DNA of 64,000 nucleotides from Pleurodeles waltl (GCF_031143425.1 NC_090451.1:349316339-349380338); one strand, 5' to 3'. Shown: positions 1 to 11,689, counted from the first letter of the stretch. A program made the numbers and translations. Notes: a model not told the origin generated them from the letters alone.

Positions 1-2157
1 TTTTGCCTCCTTCCTCCTATTTTTTCTGACCTGTTGTTGTTGGCTTTTGAACTCTGGGCATTTTACCACTGCTAACCAGTGCTAAAGTGCATATGCTCCC
101 TGTGTAAATTGTACTCTTGATTGGTTTATCCATGATTGGCTATTTAATTTACTTGTAAGACCCTAGTAGAGTGCACTATATGTGCCTAGGGCCTGTAGAT
201 TAAATGCTACTAGTGGGCCTGCAGCACTGGTTGTGCCACCCACTTCAGTAGCCCCTTAACCTCGTCTCATGCCTGCCATTGCAAGGCCTGTGTGTGCAGT
301 TTCACTGCCACTTCGACTTGGCATTTAAAAGTACTTGCCAAACCTAAAACTCCCCTTTTTCTACATATAAGTCACCCCTAATGTGTGCCCTAGGTAACCC
401 CTAGAGCAGAGTGTTGCGTGGGTAAAAGGCAGGACATGTACCTGTGTATTTTAAAGTTCCTGGTAGTGTAAAACTCGTAAATTCGTTTTTACACTACTGT
501 GAGGCCTGCTCCGTTCATAGGCTAACATTGGGGCTGCCCTCATACATTGTTGAAGTGGCAGCTGCTGATCTGAAAGGAGCAGAAAGGTCATATTTAGTAT
601 GGCCAGAATGGCAATACAAAATCCTGCTGACTGGTGAAGTCGGATTTAATGTTACTATTCTAGAAATGTCACTTTTAGAAAGTGAGCATTTCTTTGCACT
701 TAAATCTTTATGTGCCTTACAATCCACGTCTGGCTAGGTTTAGTTGACAGCTCCTTGTGCATTCACTCAGACACAACCCAAACACAGGGTACTCAGCCTC
801 ACTTGCACACATCTGCATTTTGAATGGGTCTTCCTGGGCTGGGCGGGTGGAGGGCCTGCCCTCACACAAAGGACTGCCACACCCCCTACTGGGACCCTGG
901 CAGACAGGATTGAACTGAAAGGGGACCTGGTGCATTTCTTAGCCACTCTTTGAAGTCACCCCCACTTCAAAGGCACAATTTAGTATAAAACAGGGCCTCT
1001 GCCCTACCTCATCAGACACTTGCTGGAGAAGAAACCTGAACCAGAAACTACATCCTGCCAAGAAGAACTGCCTGGTTGCTCAAAGGACTCACCTGTCTGC
1101 TTTCTACAAAGGACTGCTGCCTTGCTGTTGGCCTGCTGCCTTGCTGAACTCTTGTCTGGCTGTAAAAGTGCTCTCCAAGGGCTTGGATAGAGCTTGCCTC
1201 CTGTTCCCTGAAGTCTCAGGACCAAAAAGACTTCTCTTTTTCATTTGAACTCTTCGTGCGCTGAAAATTTCGACGCACAACTTGCTCTGTGGTGAGAAAA
1301 TCGCCGCACACCGACACTGCTCGATGCGACGCCTATGGGGCGGCTGGAACTTTGACGCACGGCCTCGCATGGACAACGCCGCCAGACTTCCAGAGGGGAA
1401 ATCAATGCGACGCCTCCCGTGAGAAAGAAAATTCCACGCACAGCCTTGCGGAACGAAGCGCAGCCGGAAAACAAGCCGAAGAATCCACGCACAGACCCTG
1501 GGACATCTGGTAATCCTGCGATCCATAGAAGGAGACCGGACCGCGTGCTGGAAAACGATGCACGTCTTCCCCGTGTGAAAAATAATGACGCAAGTCCGTG
1601 TGTGAAGGGGCGCAACCGACGCACACACCCTTTTCTTTTTCCTCCCACAGAATGACGCAAGTCTCCCCGCGTGAAAAATAACGACGCAAGTCAGTGTGTG
1701 AAGGGGCGTAACCGATGCACACACCATTTTTCCACGCCTCTCCTCTTCTGTGGCCCTCTGCTGAGATTTTTCACTCCAAACCAGGTACTTTGTGCTTGAA
1801 AGAGACTTTGTTTGCTTTTTAAAGACTTAAGACACTTCATATCACTTTTTTGTGATATTTTTACAAATTCATATTGCATCTTTGATCGTTTTGACCTGCA
1901 AATACCCAGATAAATATTATATATTTTTCTAAACACTTTGTGGTGTATTTTTGTGGTGCTATATTATGTTATTGTATGATTTATTGCACAAATGCTTTAC
2001 ACATTGCCTTCTAAGTTAAGCCTGACTGCTCGTGCCAAGCTACCAGAGGGTGGGCACAGGATAATTTGGATTGTGTGTGACTTACCCTGACTAGAGTGAG
2101 GGTTCTTGCTTGGACAGAGGGTAACCTGACTGCCAACCAAAAACCCCATTTCTAACA
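1..2157 (-). mobile_element. LTR (solo LTR or LTR fragment), family A, copy 1, truncated by window start
   Basis: The minus strand starts at 2157 with TGTTAGAAATGGGG and runs to the window edge. The same sequence, in the other orientation, makes up 15204-16907 plus 25389-25874, where it ends TCTAACA. The TG...CA ends, a length near 2.2 kb and the absence of any long coding frame fit an LTR of a retrotransposon. Matching landmarks are the block near 50-90 (in the copy at 25.74-25.79 kb) and the terminal block with the words GGTCTTTGGTTG near 2130. Comparison with the other copy suggests that roughly 45 bases lie outside the window. Open frames at 1.1-1.7 kb lie in a CG-rich spacer with short repeats and are not genes. 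Confidence 0.7.
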
Positions 2158-3840
2158 GGCAGTTAAATGGTTATCTAAGTGTGGAGCATGATGCACCTGT
2201 TAGCAGTCCCAATCGGAATGTTTGCAGAGAATACTCTGCTTAATTCAAGAACACTTATGGGCATTCAGGCGGAACTGGACTCTTTTGCTGATTTTTTAAA
2301 AGTGAGGGGTTTGGAAATAAAATACATTGTAAAAACCCCATAGATGTCTTTTAGAACTAAAATGACAATTGAGGGGTTCCCGATAGAACAGGTTAAACAA
2401 TCTTACCATTTAGGAATAAGATTTTCGATAATATGACCTGGGTCCATCGAATGGAAAAGAATATAATAGCCCCCAAACAAAAAGCACTCTTTGTTGGAAG
2501 GAAACATAAGGCCCCAAGAGGCGGTGCGGTCTCCCCGACCCATGCAATCTATAGAGCCACAGCAGTAGCAGCCTCTACATATGGCGCAGAGATATGGGGG
2601 TACATGGATGCAACTACCCTCGTACCTGTGGAGAATCCATTTATTAGAAGTCTGTCTAATTCTTCCAATAGGGATACCCTTAGTTCTGCCAAGACTGGAG
2701 TTAGCATTAACCTCTATCCAGTCAGTGGTTGCCCTTAAGCCCCTTTTATACTTGGTGAGGATTTGGTCAACTCCAGAACTAATTCCATACAGGGACTCAC
2801 TAACAGATTTAATTTCTTGCGATAAACAAGTTCGTACCCCTTGGTTAAAAAACATTAAAAAAACAACACGAGTTGCTGAAAATGGAAGACATTTGGAACT
2901 CGCCTGATGTAGCCGTTAATGGTGCAAAGGGTGTTAAACATAAATGAAAAACAGCTTATTGGGAAAATGTTTTATTTCGGATTTGGGCTGATTATAGTGA
3001 TGGGAGCGTAACAGAGCAGTTTTTGAGTTTTAAATGCTCACCCAACTTTGAATCTTACATGGACAGGATTTACCCGCCTTTAGCAAAACGCTTGTATGTC
3101 CAGTTTAGATGTGGTACACTACCTCTGAGAGCATTTACATCTAAATGGGTCAAAACAGGCTGCTCCCTAGAGCCCTGTCCCTTCTGCCTGCTGGCAAAGA
3201 GAAACAAACATTTCCTGTTATTCTGCCCCAGTTATGCACGACCACGTGAGAAGTTGATAACTGCAGTCTGCAAACTGGAGGGTGTAAGACACGACTGGGA
3301 GGCTCTAAGATTCTTTAAAAGTGATTTAAAGGATTCAATGGTGTTCGCAGTAGCAAGATTTCTAAATTGGGCTCAGAAGAAAAGGGCTCCGTATCTGGAA
3401 CCTCTAATTGTCTCCGAACATTTAAAATGTTGGGTAATGTTGGTAGGTGTTAAAACACATACAAATAGAATTTATATGATATTATGTTTTGCGGAAACAC
3501 CAGGATTTTATTTGGGTTTTAGATTGAAAAGTAGTTCGATTGAGGCATATGCATAACCTCTTACCAATTGGATCTATTGAAAAAACATAATGGATTTTGT
3601 GTATCACTCCTTTAGGTTCAATTAGAGGTTTTATATTGTAAAGGGGTACGTACAATAGTACATACAGGAGGAGGGATTGCTATGTGGGCTGTTTTTTATG
3701 GTATAACTAGTGAGTATTGCTTTATGAATGGTGTATGTGTTCTTTTTATATGTTTTATTGACTTATTTATTCTTCGTATTTCACTATATGATGTACATTT
3801 ATGGTCTATTGACCGAAATAACGTTTATATATATACTTAG
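2158..3840 (+). pseudogene. Decayed non-LTR retrotransposon (LINE) 3' part
   Basis: Plus-strand translations give broken pieces of a LINE ORF2 C-terminal region. 2540-2900 reads like the post-RT segment (a run with YRATAVAASTYGAEIWG). 3023-3556 (177 codons) ends with a Cys/His cluster, CPFC followed by H and C in the context FLLFCPSY. This C-terminal CCHC-like motif is usual in several LINE clades. The pieces lie in different frames separated by stops, so the copy is dead. The stretch from 3560 to 3840 is A/T-rich and is probably its 3' UTR. The clade cannot be assigned by eye. Confidence 0.5.
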
Positions 3841-4739
3841 TTGTTATCAACCTGCAGCTCCCCTAGGGCCTTGGCCCATTTAAGAATATGGTCTCTGACC
3901 CTGAAGTTCAAAAGGCCAGCTACTACAGGCCTAGGCAACCCCTTCAGGAGGTGGTGGGTAGACCGGCACCCTATGGGTTCTCTCCAGTGCAAAGAGAGGG
4001 AACAAGCACTCTGGCGCTACCTTCTCCTGGAGGCCTCCTCTCTCAGGGTCTTTCATACGTGCCAGCCCTGCACTTTCTCTGTCCCACGAGAGCTCCGAGT
4101 GGGCAATGAGTCCCTCTCAGCCACCGAAAAAGATAGACAGATGGCCCCCGCCACCTCAAAACTGTTACTTTGTGGGCATTCACAAACATGTTTTCAGCCT
4201 ATTGTCACCCTGTAAATGGTTGCAGATTACTTCGGACTGAGAAAGTGCAAATGCATTTTTGGCAAGCATTTTTACAACATATTTTTCACGGAATACACAT
4301 TTGCGCATGAGTAACTGCTTATGATTGAGTTTTGAAAGCTATGGTTGTAAAAGTGTCCTATGACTGCCAGGAATTATTTGAGGTTTCCAGAATTTACCCA
4401 AATTTAGGCGCAACTTTTCAAGTCTCACTTTGAGGTTTTTTTGGTGAATCCTTAAATGTAAGGTTTTTCTTTGCGACATCAGAGGACTCTCCCAGGACTC
4501 TATTCCAACACACAGAGAGGCTCAGTACAAATATTGTTATAAAGGTCATGCGCTTGAGTTATCGTGAACTGAAGATACACGTTTCATATTGAGTAGTATT
4601 TGATTCTCTCCTTTTCAGATTCCAAGCAAGGTCACCCGCTGCATTTTTTAATAGCACATTTCAGTTTTTATTTTTTATGATTTTACAAGGTTGCACGATT
4701 CTATAACATTTGTCAGCTTGGGTAAAAGAACAGAATGCT
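3841..4739. other. Non-coding stretch, nothing recognised
   Basis: Short open frames at 3841-4215 show no family-like composition or motif. No terminal repeats, tRNA-like folds or splice-flanked coding exons were seen. Confidence 0.5.
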
Positions 4740-4747
4740 CCTTTAGC

Positions 4748-5089
4748 CAGTGCTTAATTTGTAAATAAATACGTGCCGGTGCTCAAAGCCCTCCTCTTAA
4801 ACGTGCGGCTGTTGCAATTAAATGAGCGAACACAGAATACTGAGGCAGGTAATCCTGAAGCAATCTTGGGCTCCTCAATCCATTTAAAGCCACTCCCTGC
4901 CCCTTCAGCTCACTCAAGCAGCTTTCTACTTTTTTCCTTTGTGACGCTTTTTCATTTTTTCCTTCCTCCATCTTTCCCATATGTGTCTTTTGCTCACAGT
5001 AAACGCTTGAGGCTGAAGAATAAGTGCCGGCCCTCAAAAATAAGTGCTGGTGCTCAGCACCGGAAACAACAAGCACAAATTAAGCACTG
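4748..5089. mobile_element. hAT-type MITE (342 bp) with 8-bp target duplication
   Basis: The ends are perfect 15-bp inverted repeats, CAGTGCTTAATTTGT on the left and its complement on the right. The flanks are identical 8-bp words CCTTTAGC at 4740-4747 and 5090-5097. An 8-bp duplication and a CAGTG start are hallmarks of the hAT superfamily. No transposase frame is present, so it is non-autonomous. Inner bases near each end repeat words such as GCCGGTGCTC and AAGTGC(C/T)GG, giving subterminal repeats. Confidence 0.85.
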
Positions 5090-5109
5090 CCTTTAGCACT
5101 GTAGCTTGC

Positions 5110-6436
5110 ACAAATCGCAATGGTTTTTGTAAACTTTGGATTTTTTAGAACATTTTACCAAAGTAACATCCTGGACCCATCCCAATTAGGGTTCTGCAGC
5201 AACAACAGTACCGAAACCACCCTCATCGCCGCCACCGACGACATTAGGGCCTTGCTCTACAACTGCGAAACCACAGCACTCATCCTCCTGGACCTCTCGG
5301 CCACCTTCGAAACCGTCTGCCACTACATCCTACGCACACGCCTCCACAACGTAGGGATCCCAGAGGGTCCGCCTCCCCCCTTTCCGCTCCAAAGCCTCAA
5401 AGATCATCGGCGACGTTCCCCAAGGATCATCCCTCAGCCCTACACTATTCAACGTATACATGGCCCCGCTCGCCCAGGTCACCCGGCCACACAACCTCAA
5501 CATCATCGCCTACGCCGACGACACCCAACTGATTCTCTCCCTCACCAAGGAGCTCCTCACTGCCAAATCCAACCTCCACGAAGGAATGAAGGCCGTCGCC
5601 AAATGGATGAGAAACAGCAAACTGAAGTTCAACTCAGACAAGACCGAGGTCCTCATCCTCGGCGCCAACCCCTCAACCTGGGACGACTCCTGGTGGACGA
5701 CCGCTCTGGGAGCAGTCCGAACACCCACCAACCAAGCACGCAACCTGGGCGTCATCCTCGACTCAACTCTCCCCATGACCAAGCAAGTCAGCGCCAACTC
5801 CTCATTCTGCTTCAACACCCTCCGCAAGCTCGGCAAGATCTACAGATGGATCGCCACAGATACAAGAAGAACAGTCACCCAAGCCCTCGTCAGCAGCAAA
5901 CTTGACTATGGAAACGCCCTCTACGCAGGAGCCCCAGCCAAACTCCTCAAACGACTGCAACGCATACAAAACGCCACCGCACGCCTGATCCTCGATGCCC
6001 ACCGCCACAGCCACATCACTCCCCACCTGAGAGACCTACACTGGCTCCCTGTCAACAAAAGGATAACCTTCAAGCTCCTCACCCACCCATACAAGGTGCT
6101 CCACAACACCGGTCCAGCCTACCTCAACAGACGACTCACCTTCTACACCCCGTCCCGCCAACTCCGCTCAGCCGACCTCACCCTTGCCACAGTCCCCCGC
6201 ATCCGAAGAGCAAACACCGGAGGCAGATCCTTCTCCCACCTCGCTGCCAAGACCTGTAACACCCTTCCCTTGCCCCTGTGACAGACCAAAGACCTGCTGA
6301 CTTTCAGGAAGCGGCTCAAAACCTGGCTATTTGAGCAGTAGCAGCACCCCCTTCCCCTCCCCTCAGCGCCTTGAGACCCTCTTGGGTGGTAGTGCGCTCT
6401 ACAAATAGACTGATTGATTGATTGATTGATTGAACA
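5110..6436 (+). pseudogene. L2-like LINE, 5'-truncated reverse transcriptase with 3' tail
   Basis: The sequence encodes the C-terminal half of a LINE reverse transcriptase. 5120 to about 5375 gives the fingers/palm entry (GFCSNNSTETTLI, then LLDLSATFETV, where the first catalytic Asp motif sits). A one-base shift near 5380 moves the frame. From 5390 to 6281 the frame is open and includes [15 protein letters not shown] and the catalytic YADD box (about 5510-5521). It continues with [20 protein letters not shown], and [14 protein letters not shown], which is the typical L2/CR1-group thumb and C-terminus. There is an in-frame TGA at 6279-6281. The 3' end GCGCTCTACAAATAGA followed by (TGAT)n matches L2-style 3' ends that finish in a short tandem repeat. 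It is 5'-truncated as most LINE copies are, and inactive. Confidence 0.8.
6400..6436 (+). repeat. (TGAT)n 3' tail of the L2-like LINE
   Basis: Five or so copies of TGAT/ATTG follow the GCGCTCTACAAATAGAC end of the LINE. This is the tetranucleotide tail that L2-like elements use for target-primed insertion. Confidence 0.7.
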
Positions 6437-6494
6437 TAACATTCATATGTAACGTACGTTTGCACTGACCAATTTTAATTGTAGGTGAATAAGT

Positions 6495-7480
6495 TTAAGC
6501 AAATGCAGTGTTTTTTGGGGTTCCTCAAGCATCTGTCCTCACACCTACCCTTTTTACCTCATACCTTAAGCTACTTAGTATGATCCTTAGCTAGGCAGGT
6601 GTTTCCATCCATCAATATTCAGACAACACACAACTTTACCTTAAAACCTACACCATCTCAGATACCTGCCCATTAATGCCTCAGTTCAATCGGAAGCTGG
6701 ATATCAACAAACTTTCTCCTAATGATTTCAAATAAAGCTGAATGGTTACTGCCCCCGATTCCCATGCCCCCCAAGGAGCAAGCTAGGTACCAGTCGTTTG
6801 GATTCTGTGAAAATATATAGGTTCCTTCCTAACTTCCAAACCGACCATAACATCTTTGGACTTTAGATTCCTCACTCATCTTACTCCTCACATTAACAAT
6901 GTGGCCAAGACCACCATTTTCTGTCTCTCTTGTGTCAAAAAAGTTGATACATCATTCCCAAAGGATCAAATGAAAACTGCAGTTCATGTCTTAGTGATAT
7001 GTAGGTTAGACTTTGGAAATGTTGTTTTTCCTGGTATCTCCCAATCGCTTCCTGCCCCACTAAAGGCAGTACAGAACTCAGCAACTAGGCTAGCAAAGTA
7101 TTCAAGAAAGTTCAGCAGCATCTCCTCATATTATGGGAACTACACTGGTTACCACTAAAACTGAGGCTACAGTTACATCTGTGCTGCCTGTCCTCCAATG
7201 CAATAAGGGCTAAGAATCCGACTCATACCTCTTCTTCTCATATTTGGGGCCAAGGAAATCTCCTTAGTGAAAAGGACCTGAGAACTGAAGCCCTCAGATT
7301 CAAAAAGACTTTAGACCAAATCAGAACTTTTTTCAGGGGCTGCTTCACTGTGTGGAATAAAACATTTCAGAACTCAGGTAACCCTCATCAAGTTCTTGAA
7401 ACAACCAAAGGCACACTTATTCCTGCTCTCCACAACATATTTTTCCTGATCCCCACTCGGTTTGGGTTCCTCCCCCTTGT
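6495..7480 (+). pseudogene. Older, heavily decayed L2/CR1-group LINE fragment
   Basis: Translated pieces in several frames follow the same order as the preceding LINE. VFFGVPQASVLTPTLF at about 6510-6560 is a decayed QGSVLGP motif. 6856-7158 carries LTHLTPHINNVAK and ICRLDFGNVVFPGISQSLPAPLKAVQNSATRLA, the diverged counterpart of the thumb/C-terminal region. 7280-7370 includes a TVWNKTF word, like the LWNSLP end of this group. Frames are broken by many stops. It lies in the same orientation as the L2 copy at 5.1-6.4 kb but is much older. Confidence 0.6.
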
Positions 7481-8232
7481 TTGTTCGCTGAGTTACAAAT
7501 CTACCAATGAGACGACTTCCAAAGAAAATAATTCTTATTCATTTTATATTTATTTTGTCATTTTGTCCACTTTACTTACTCCACTGCAGCCTATGCTGTA
7601 CCTACTTCGTGTTTGGTTGTGACTTCCAATAATGGTGTCTGTATTTGAAGCAGTATTAGTGCACTGGGAGTTGCACCAGAGCACTAGGCGTTGGGGCTCG
7701 GGCTTGGCACTGGTGCTGTGTTTGGTACTTCTTGAAGGCTGTGCTCCAGCGCTTTGTCTGAGCATTCAGAGCCGTTCCTAGACATCTGGCCCTGTGCCTA
7801 GACATGTGATATTGCAACTGTTCAGTCAGTGATGTGCTGTGGGATATGATCCCTCTCTGGGTGGAAGATGGCTGCAGTTGTGACACAGCAAGGTTGAACT
7901 CATGGAATATCAGGACACATGGAACACATACAATTTAAAGACAAGTGGCATATTACGCCAGTTAATAAATAAAATAGACCTTCCTCTGCTTTAGCAACTA
8001 TGTTTATGTTTTATTATTGAGCGTGCGCTAATTGTTATTTTTTTCACTGATTAGTTGGCAGTGTGCTGTGAGTGATGATGAAGCAGACCTTTACAAAACT
8101 TGCAATGTGAATTGTTCTGTGGTTTAAAGCCACCATGTTTGTTGCACCATCCACAAGTATGTGGCAATTTTTTCTGTCGTAAATTGCACACACCCCAGCC
8201 TGCTCCACTGAACATGCTTCTGTTCCATGCAG
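7481..8232 (+). other. slc7a8: Probable intron upstream of the transporter exon
   Basis: No coding frame with known motifs was seen. The last 40 bases before 8233 contain a weak pyrimidine tract (CCCCAGCCTGCTCC, then CTTCTGTTCC) and end in CAG, a usable 3' splice site for the exon that follows. Confidence 0.5.
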
Positions 8233-8358
8233 TGCTTCTGACCTGGGTGAACAGTTCCAGCGTTCGATGGGCTACTCGCATTCAAGATATATTCACGGCT
8301 GGAAAGCTTTTGGCCCTCGCGCTCATCATCGCTGTGGGACTGATGCAGATCTTTAAAG
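8233..8358 (+). CDS. slc7a8: Single internal exon of an SLC7-family amino-acid transporter (LAT2-like)
   Basis: The 126-bp exon lies between a 3' splice site (TTCCATGCAG ending at 8232) and a 5' splice site (AAAG/GTACTA, GT at 8359-8360). It begins with two bases of a split codon and ends with one, a phase 1-1 exon. It encodes [20 protein letters not shown] followed by [22 protein letters not shown]. This is a transmembrane segment and loop closely matching the L-type amino-acid transporter light chain LAT2 (SLC7A8): the SSVRWATR and [13 protein letters not shown] blocks separate it from LAT1, which has SVKAATR and [13 protein letters not shown] at this point. The protein exchanges neutral amino acids at the plasma membrane as a heterodimer with the SLC3A2 heavy chain. 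No other exon of this gene is visible, as expected where introns are tens of kilobases long. It is intact and appears constrained, unlike everything around it. Confidence 0.82.
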
Positions 8359-8697
8359 GTACTACTAACCCACACAACTATGACCTTTGCTTTGTTCAAA
8401 TAGTGCATTATAATTATTTTATTTCTACCATTAAATTTCTTCTTAGTTCTTACAATATGAAACGCATTTAATGGTGAGATTACTGAATGCAAAAGCTAGG
8501 CTAAAGAGAAGGCAGTCAATAATTTAAAAGCAATTTGTTGCTTAAGGGCATAGACATGTTTTTATAGTTAATCACACTGTTTGGGACTGTGGTTATCACA
8601 AATGAATAAACAACTTTATTTTTAGCCATGTCTACAAAGATATGAATGACACAAGGACATTGATTAAATTGCAACATTACTCCCAATAAAAGATTAC
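8359..8697 (+). other. slc7a8: Probable intron after the transporter exon
   Basis: A/T-rich sequence follows the GT donor, with no coding potential. The first MITE begins at 8698, so the downstream intron carries transposon insertions. Confidence 0.5.
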
Positions 8698-9327
8698 GGC
8701 CCTCATTCTGACCTTGGCGGGCGGCGGAGGCCGCCCGCCAAAGTCCCGCCGTCAGATTACCGTTCCGCGGTCGAAAGACCGCGGCGGTAATTCTGACTTT
8801 CCCGCTGGGCTGGCGGGCGGTCGCCTTCAGACCGCCCGCCAGCCCAGCGGGAAAGAGGCTTCCACGATGAAGCCGGCTCGGAATCGAGCCGGCGGAGTGG
8901 AAGCTGTGCGACAGGTGCAGTTGCACCCGTCGCGTATTTCACTGTCTGCGCAGCAGACAGTGAAATACATGTAGGGGCCCTCTTACGGGGGCCCCTGCAA
9001 TGCCCATGCCAGTGGCATGGGCACTGCAGGGGCCCCCAGGGGCCCCGCGACCCCCCCTACCGCCATCCGGATCCCGGCGGTCGGACCGCCGGAATCTGGA
9101 TGGCGGTAGAGGGGGTCGGAATCCCCGCGGCGGTGCAGCAAGCTGCGCCGCCGTGGAGGATTCAATGGGGCGGCGGTACACTGGCGGGAGCCCGGCAGTG
9201 GTGCCGGTCCGACCGCGGCTTTACCGCCGCGGTCGGAATCCCCATTGGAGCACCGCCGGCCTGTCGGAGGTGCTCCCGCGGTCCTCCGCCCTGGCGGTCA
9301 AAGACCGCCAGGGTCAGAATGACCGCC
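8698..9327. mobile_element. Multi-hairpin Harbinger-like MITE, copy 1 (630 bp)
   Basis: The left end is GGCCCTCATTCTGACC; the right end is its near-complement GGTCAGAATGACCGCC. The 3-bp flanks are TAC at 8695-8697 and 9328-9330. Three-base duplications and the GG-start ends resemble the Harbinger elements further along (H3 starts GGCCCTCATCATGAAC). The body is a chain of about twelve consecutive stem-loops, e.g. 8714-8724 with 8731-8741; 8798-8822 with 8830-8854 (25 perfect pairs, 7-base loop); 8935-8949 with 8953-8967; and 9049-9117. It has no coding frame of its own; open frames here are artefacts of high GC. Confidence 0.85.
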
Positions 9328-9455
9328 TACATGTTTTAATGAAAAGTTTCAAGCGGGGTCTCCTATTACGTTCAGTGTCTTCTAACACAGAATTATACTA
9401 TTCACAAACATGTTTAATTGGAAAGCAACTCACACTGTTTTATTTTGGAAGTATG

Positions 9456-10085
9456 GGCCCTCATTCTGACCTTGGCGGGCGGCGGAGGCCACGAGCCAAA
9501 GTCCCGCCGTCAGATTACCGTTCCGCGGTCGCAAGACCGCGGCGGTAATTCTGACTTTCCCGCTGGGCTGGCGGGCGGTCGCCTTCAGACCGCCCGCCAG
9601 CCCAGCGGGAAAGAGGCTTCCACGATGAAGCCGGCTCGGAATCGAGCCGGCGGAGTGGAAGCTGTGCGACGGGTGCAGTTGCACCCGTCGCGTATTTCAC
9701 TGTCTGCACAGCAGACAGTGAAATACATGTAGGGGCCCTCTTACGGGGGCCCCTGCAATGCCCATGCCAGTGGCATGGGCACTGCAGGGGCCCCCAGGGG
9801 CCCCGCGACCCCCCCTACCGCCATCCGGATCCCAGCGGTCGAACCGCCGGGATCTGGATGGCGGTAGGGGGGTTCGGAATCCCCGCGGCGGTGCAGCAAG
9901 CTGCGCCGCCGTGGAGGATTCAATGGGGCGGCGGTACACTGGCGGGAGCCCGCCAGTGGTGCCGGTCCGACCGCGGCTTTACCGCCGCGGTCGGAATCCC
10001 CATTGGAGCACCGCCGGCCTGTCGGCGGTGCTCCCGCGGTCCTCCGCCCTGGCGGTCAAAGACCGCCAGGGTCAGAATGAGGGCC
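9456..10085. mobile_element. Multi-hairpin Harbinger-like MITE, copy 2 (630 bp)
   Basis: Same length and nearly the same sequence as the copy at 8698-9327, in the same orientation, 128 bp away. The ends GGCCCTCATTCTGACC and GGTCAGAATGAGGGCC are perfect complements. Flanks ATG at 9453-9455 and 10086-10088 are a 3-bp target duplication different from the TAC of copy 1, so the two are independent insertions and not a tandem duplication. Some stems are better paired here than in copy 1, e.g. GGAGCACCGCCG with CGGCGGTGCTCC near 10005-10035. Confidence 0.85.
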
Positions 10086-10088
10086 ATG

Positions 10089-11480
10089 GTTTCTTGTGCA
10101 ACTACTGGACGCCATCTGGTGCAGAAAAGTCCCCTGAATGGTTATTAGAGACAGCAGTGTGCAGAGAGGCCTCAGCACATAGAGTAAACTGGTCCCTACA
10201 TAAAGAAAATACATAGCCATGATTGCAAAGGGAAAAAGCCCTTCACAGCAACACACAGTGAGGATGTTTGATCTCTGCGGTGATGACGCCTGAATGGAGG
10301 ACACTCTCATGTGAAGAAATAGTTCCTCAGGCAATGCTCAGTGAAAAAGGATTTGCCCAAATGCCACTTGAACTCTTCCTTCTTGCTCCTTATGCGGGTG
10401 GCAGGACACAACAGGATTACATTCCTCTCTTTCGGGGAGGCATAGGGAAGCAGGGAATACACTACTCTTGATGCTGGAGATTTTGATTTTTCAGGCCACA
10501 CATCCCTTGTCAGTGGTCCTTGTGGATGCACCTGATGGGCCTGTAACTGTTGAGCATATGCAAACCAGGTTCTCAGCATTTAGAACAATGAGCTTCCTTC
10601 TCCTTTAGGTCAGAAAAGGGTCAACCTGAGTTCATAAACAGTGGCAACTGGGTCAGGTCAGCTAGCCAGTGAGAGCTGATGTAATACTTAAAGTTGCGGA
10701 AGGAAACAATTTTCATCATGTACTTCTATATCCAGGTACAGTTTGGGCTATGAGTAACAAAGAGTCCATAAAATTCTCAATGGATTAGATTCCATGGTGT
10801 TAGAGATATCCAGCACATAATGTGCATCTCTCATACATAGTCCTCCAACCAAACAATGGCTCATGATTGTATTCACTTCTCTTCAGTTCTCTTCTTCAGC
10901 TGACAACAGGGGGCTGACATGGGGATACACATACATTTGTGACATCCATATATATAGAAACATATTTTGACACCGTCAGCTAGGTTACCAAACCTATTGC
11001 ACATGTCCAAAGAGGAGCATGTGCTCTCTGGGCTTGCAGTCGTATAAAAGCAGCAACTTTCCTTGGTACCCTGCTGGATGTAAAGGAGGGGATTCCTGCA
11101 TGGCCCTATGCATGTTACTACAATGGACATATGCCGGACCAAGCATTCTCTAAACAGAGAAGGTGGTCCAGAAGGCTCTGGACTTTTAGAGGAAGCACGT
11201 ATTACCCATGATTATGCACCGCACCTCATTTGGAGGAATAGCCCTGTCAAATTCAGGCATATGTTTCCATTATTTTACTTTATTTTATTATTGTTTGTAT
11301 AACAATTTTGATAACCCTTATGAGACCCAAAGCAATTTCCTATGTTGTCTATAAAAAAATAAATGTCTCAACCAGATCACCCATAGAACATGTGCCAGAC
11401 CAAGCTGTTACCCAAAGTTAGAAAGAGGTCTGTATGATATAACCCACAATGGGACTTTTGTTTTTTTTAAAGTCTGGTTT
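10089..11480. other. Non-coding stretch, nothing recognised
   Basis: No terminal repeats, coding exons or RNA genes were seen; short open frames lack recognisable motifs. Likely transporter-gene intron or intergenic DNA. Confidence 0.4.
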
Positions 11481-11504
11481 ATCGGTTTAATCTAAGCTTC
11501 TCTC

Positions 11505-11600
11505 TGTCTGTCTGTTTCTCTCTCTGTCTCTCTCTCTCTCTAGTTATATATATATATCCATGCATATATGTATATATATATATATACACACACATACATA
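11505..11600. repeat. (TCTC/TCTG)n - (TA)n - (CA)n microsatellite cluster
   Basis: A CT-rich run with TCTG/TCTC repeats passes into alternating TA and then ACAC. The Tyr/Ile-rich frames that can be read here come from the repeat. Confidence 0.85.
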
Positions 11601-11689
11601 TCGGGTATGTATGCATGCGGTCCTCCCCCTTTAATCTCAAACCCTGTGCCATGCACGGCCGAAGGGGTTTGGAGCTTAAAGGAGGCATC

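Noticed and set aside
1104..1727. 207-codon minus-strand frame near 1.1-1.7 kb
   Set aside because: Contains internally repeated short segments (VCASVTPLHTLTCVVIFH twice) inside an LTR spacer; no domain and no counterpart kept open in the second LTR copy.
8714..10216. Overlapping Arg/Pro/Gly-rich frames in the 630-bp MITEs
   Set aside because: GC-rich hairpin DNA has few stops; both strands are open alike and there is no start or splice context.
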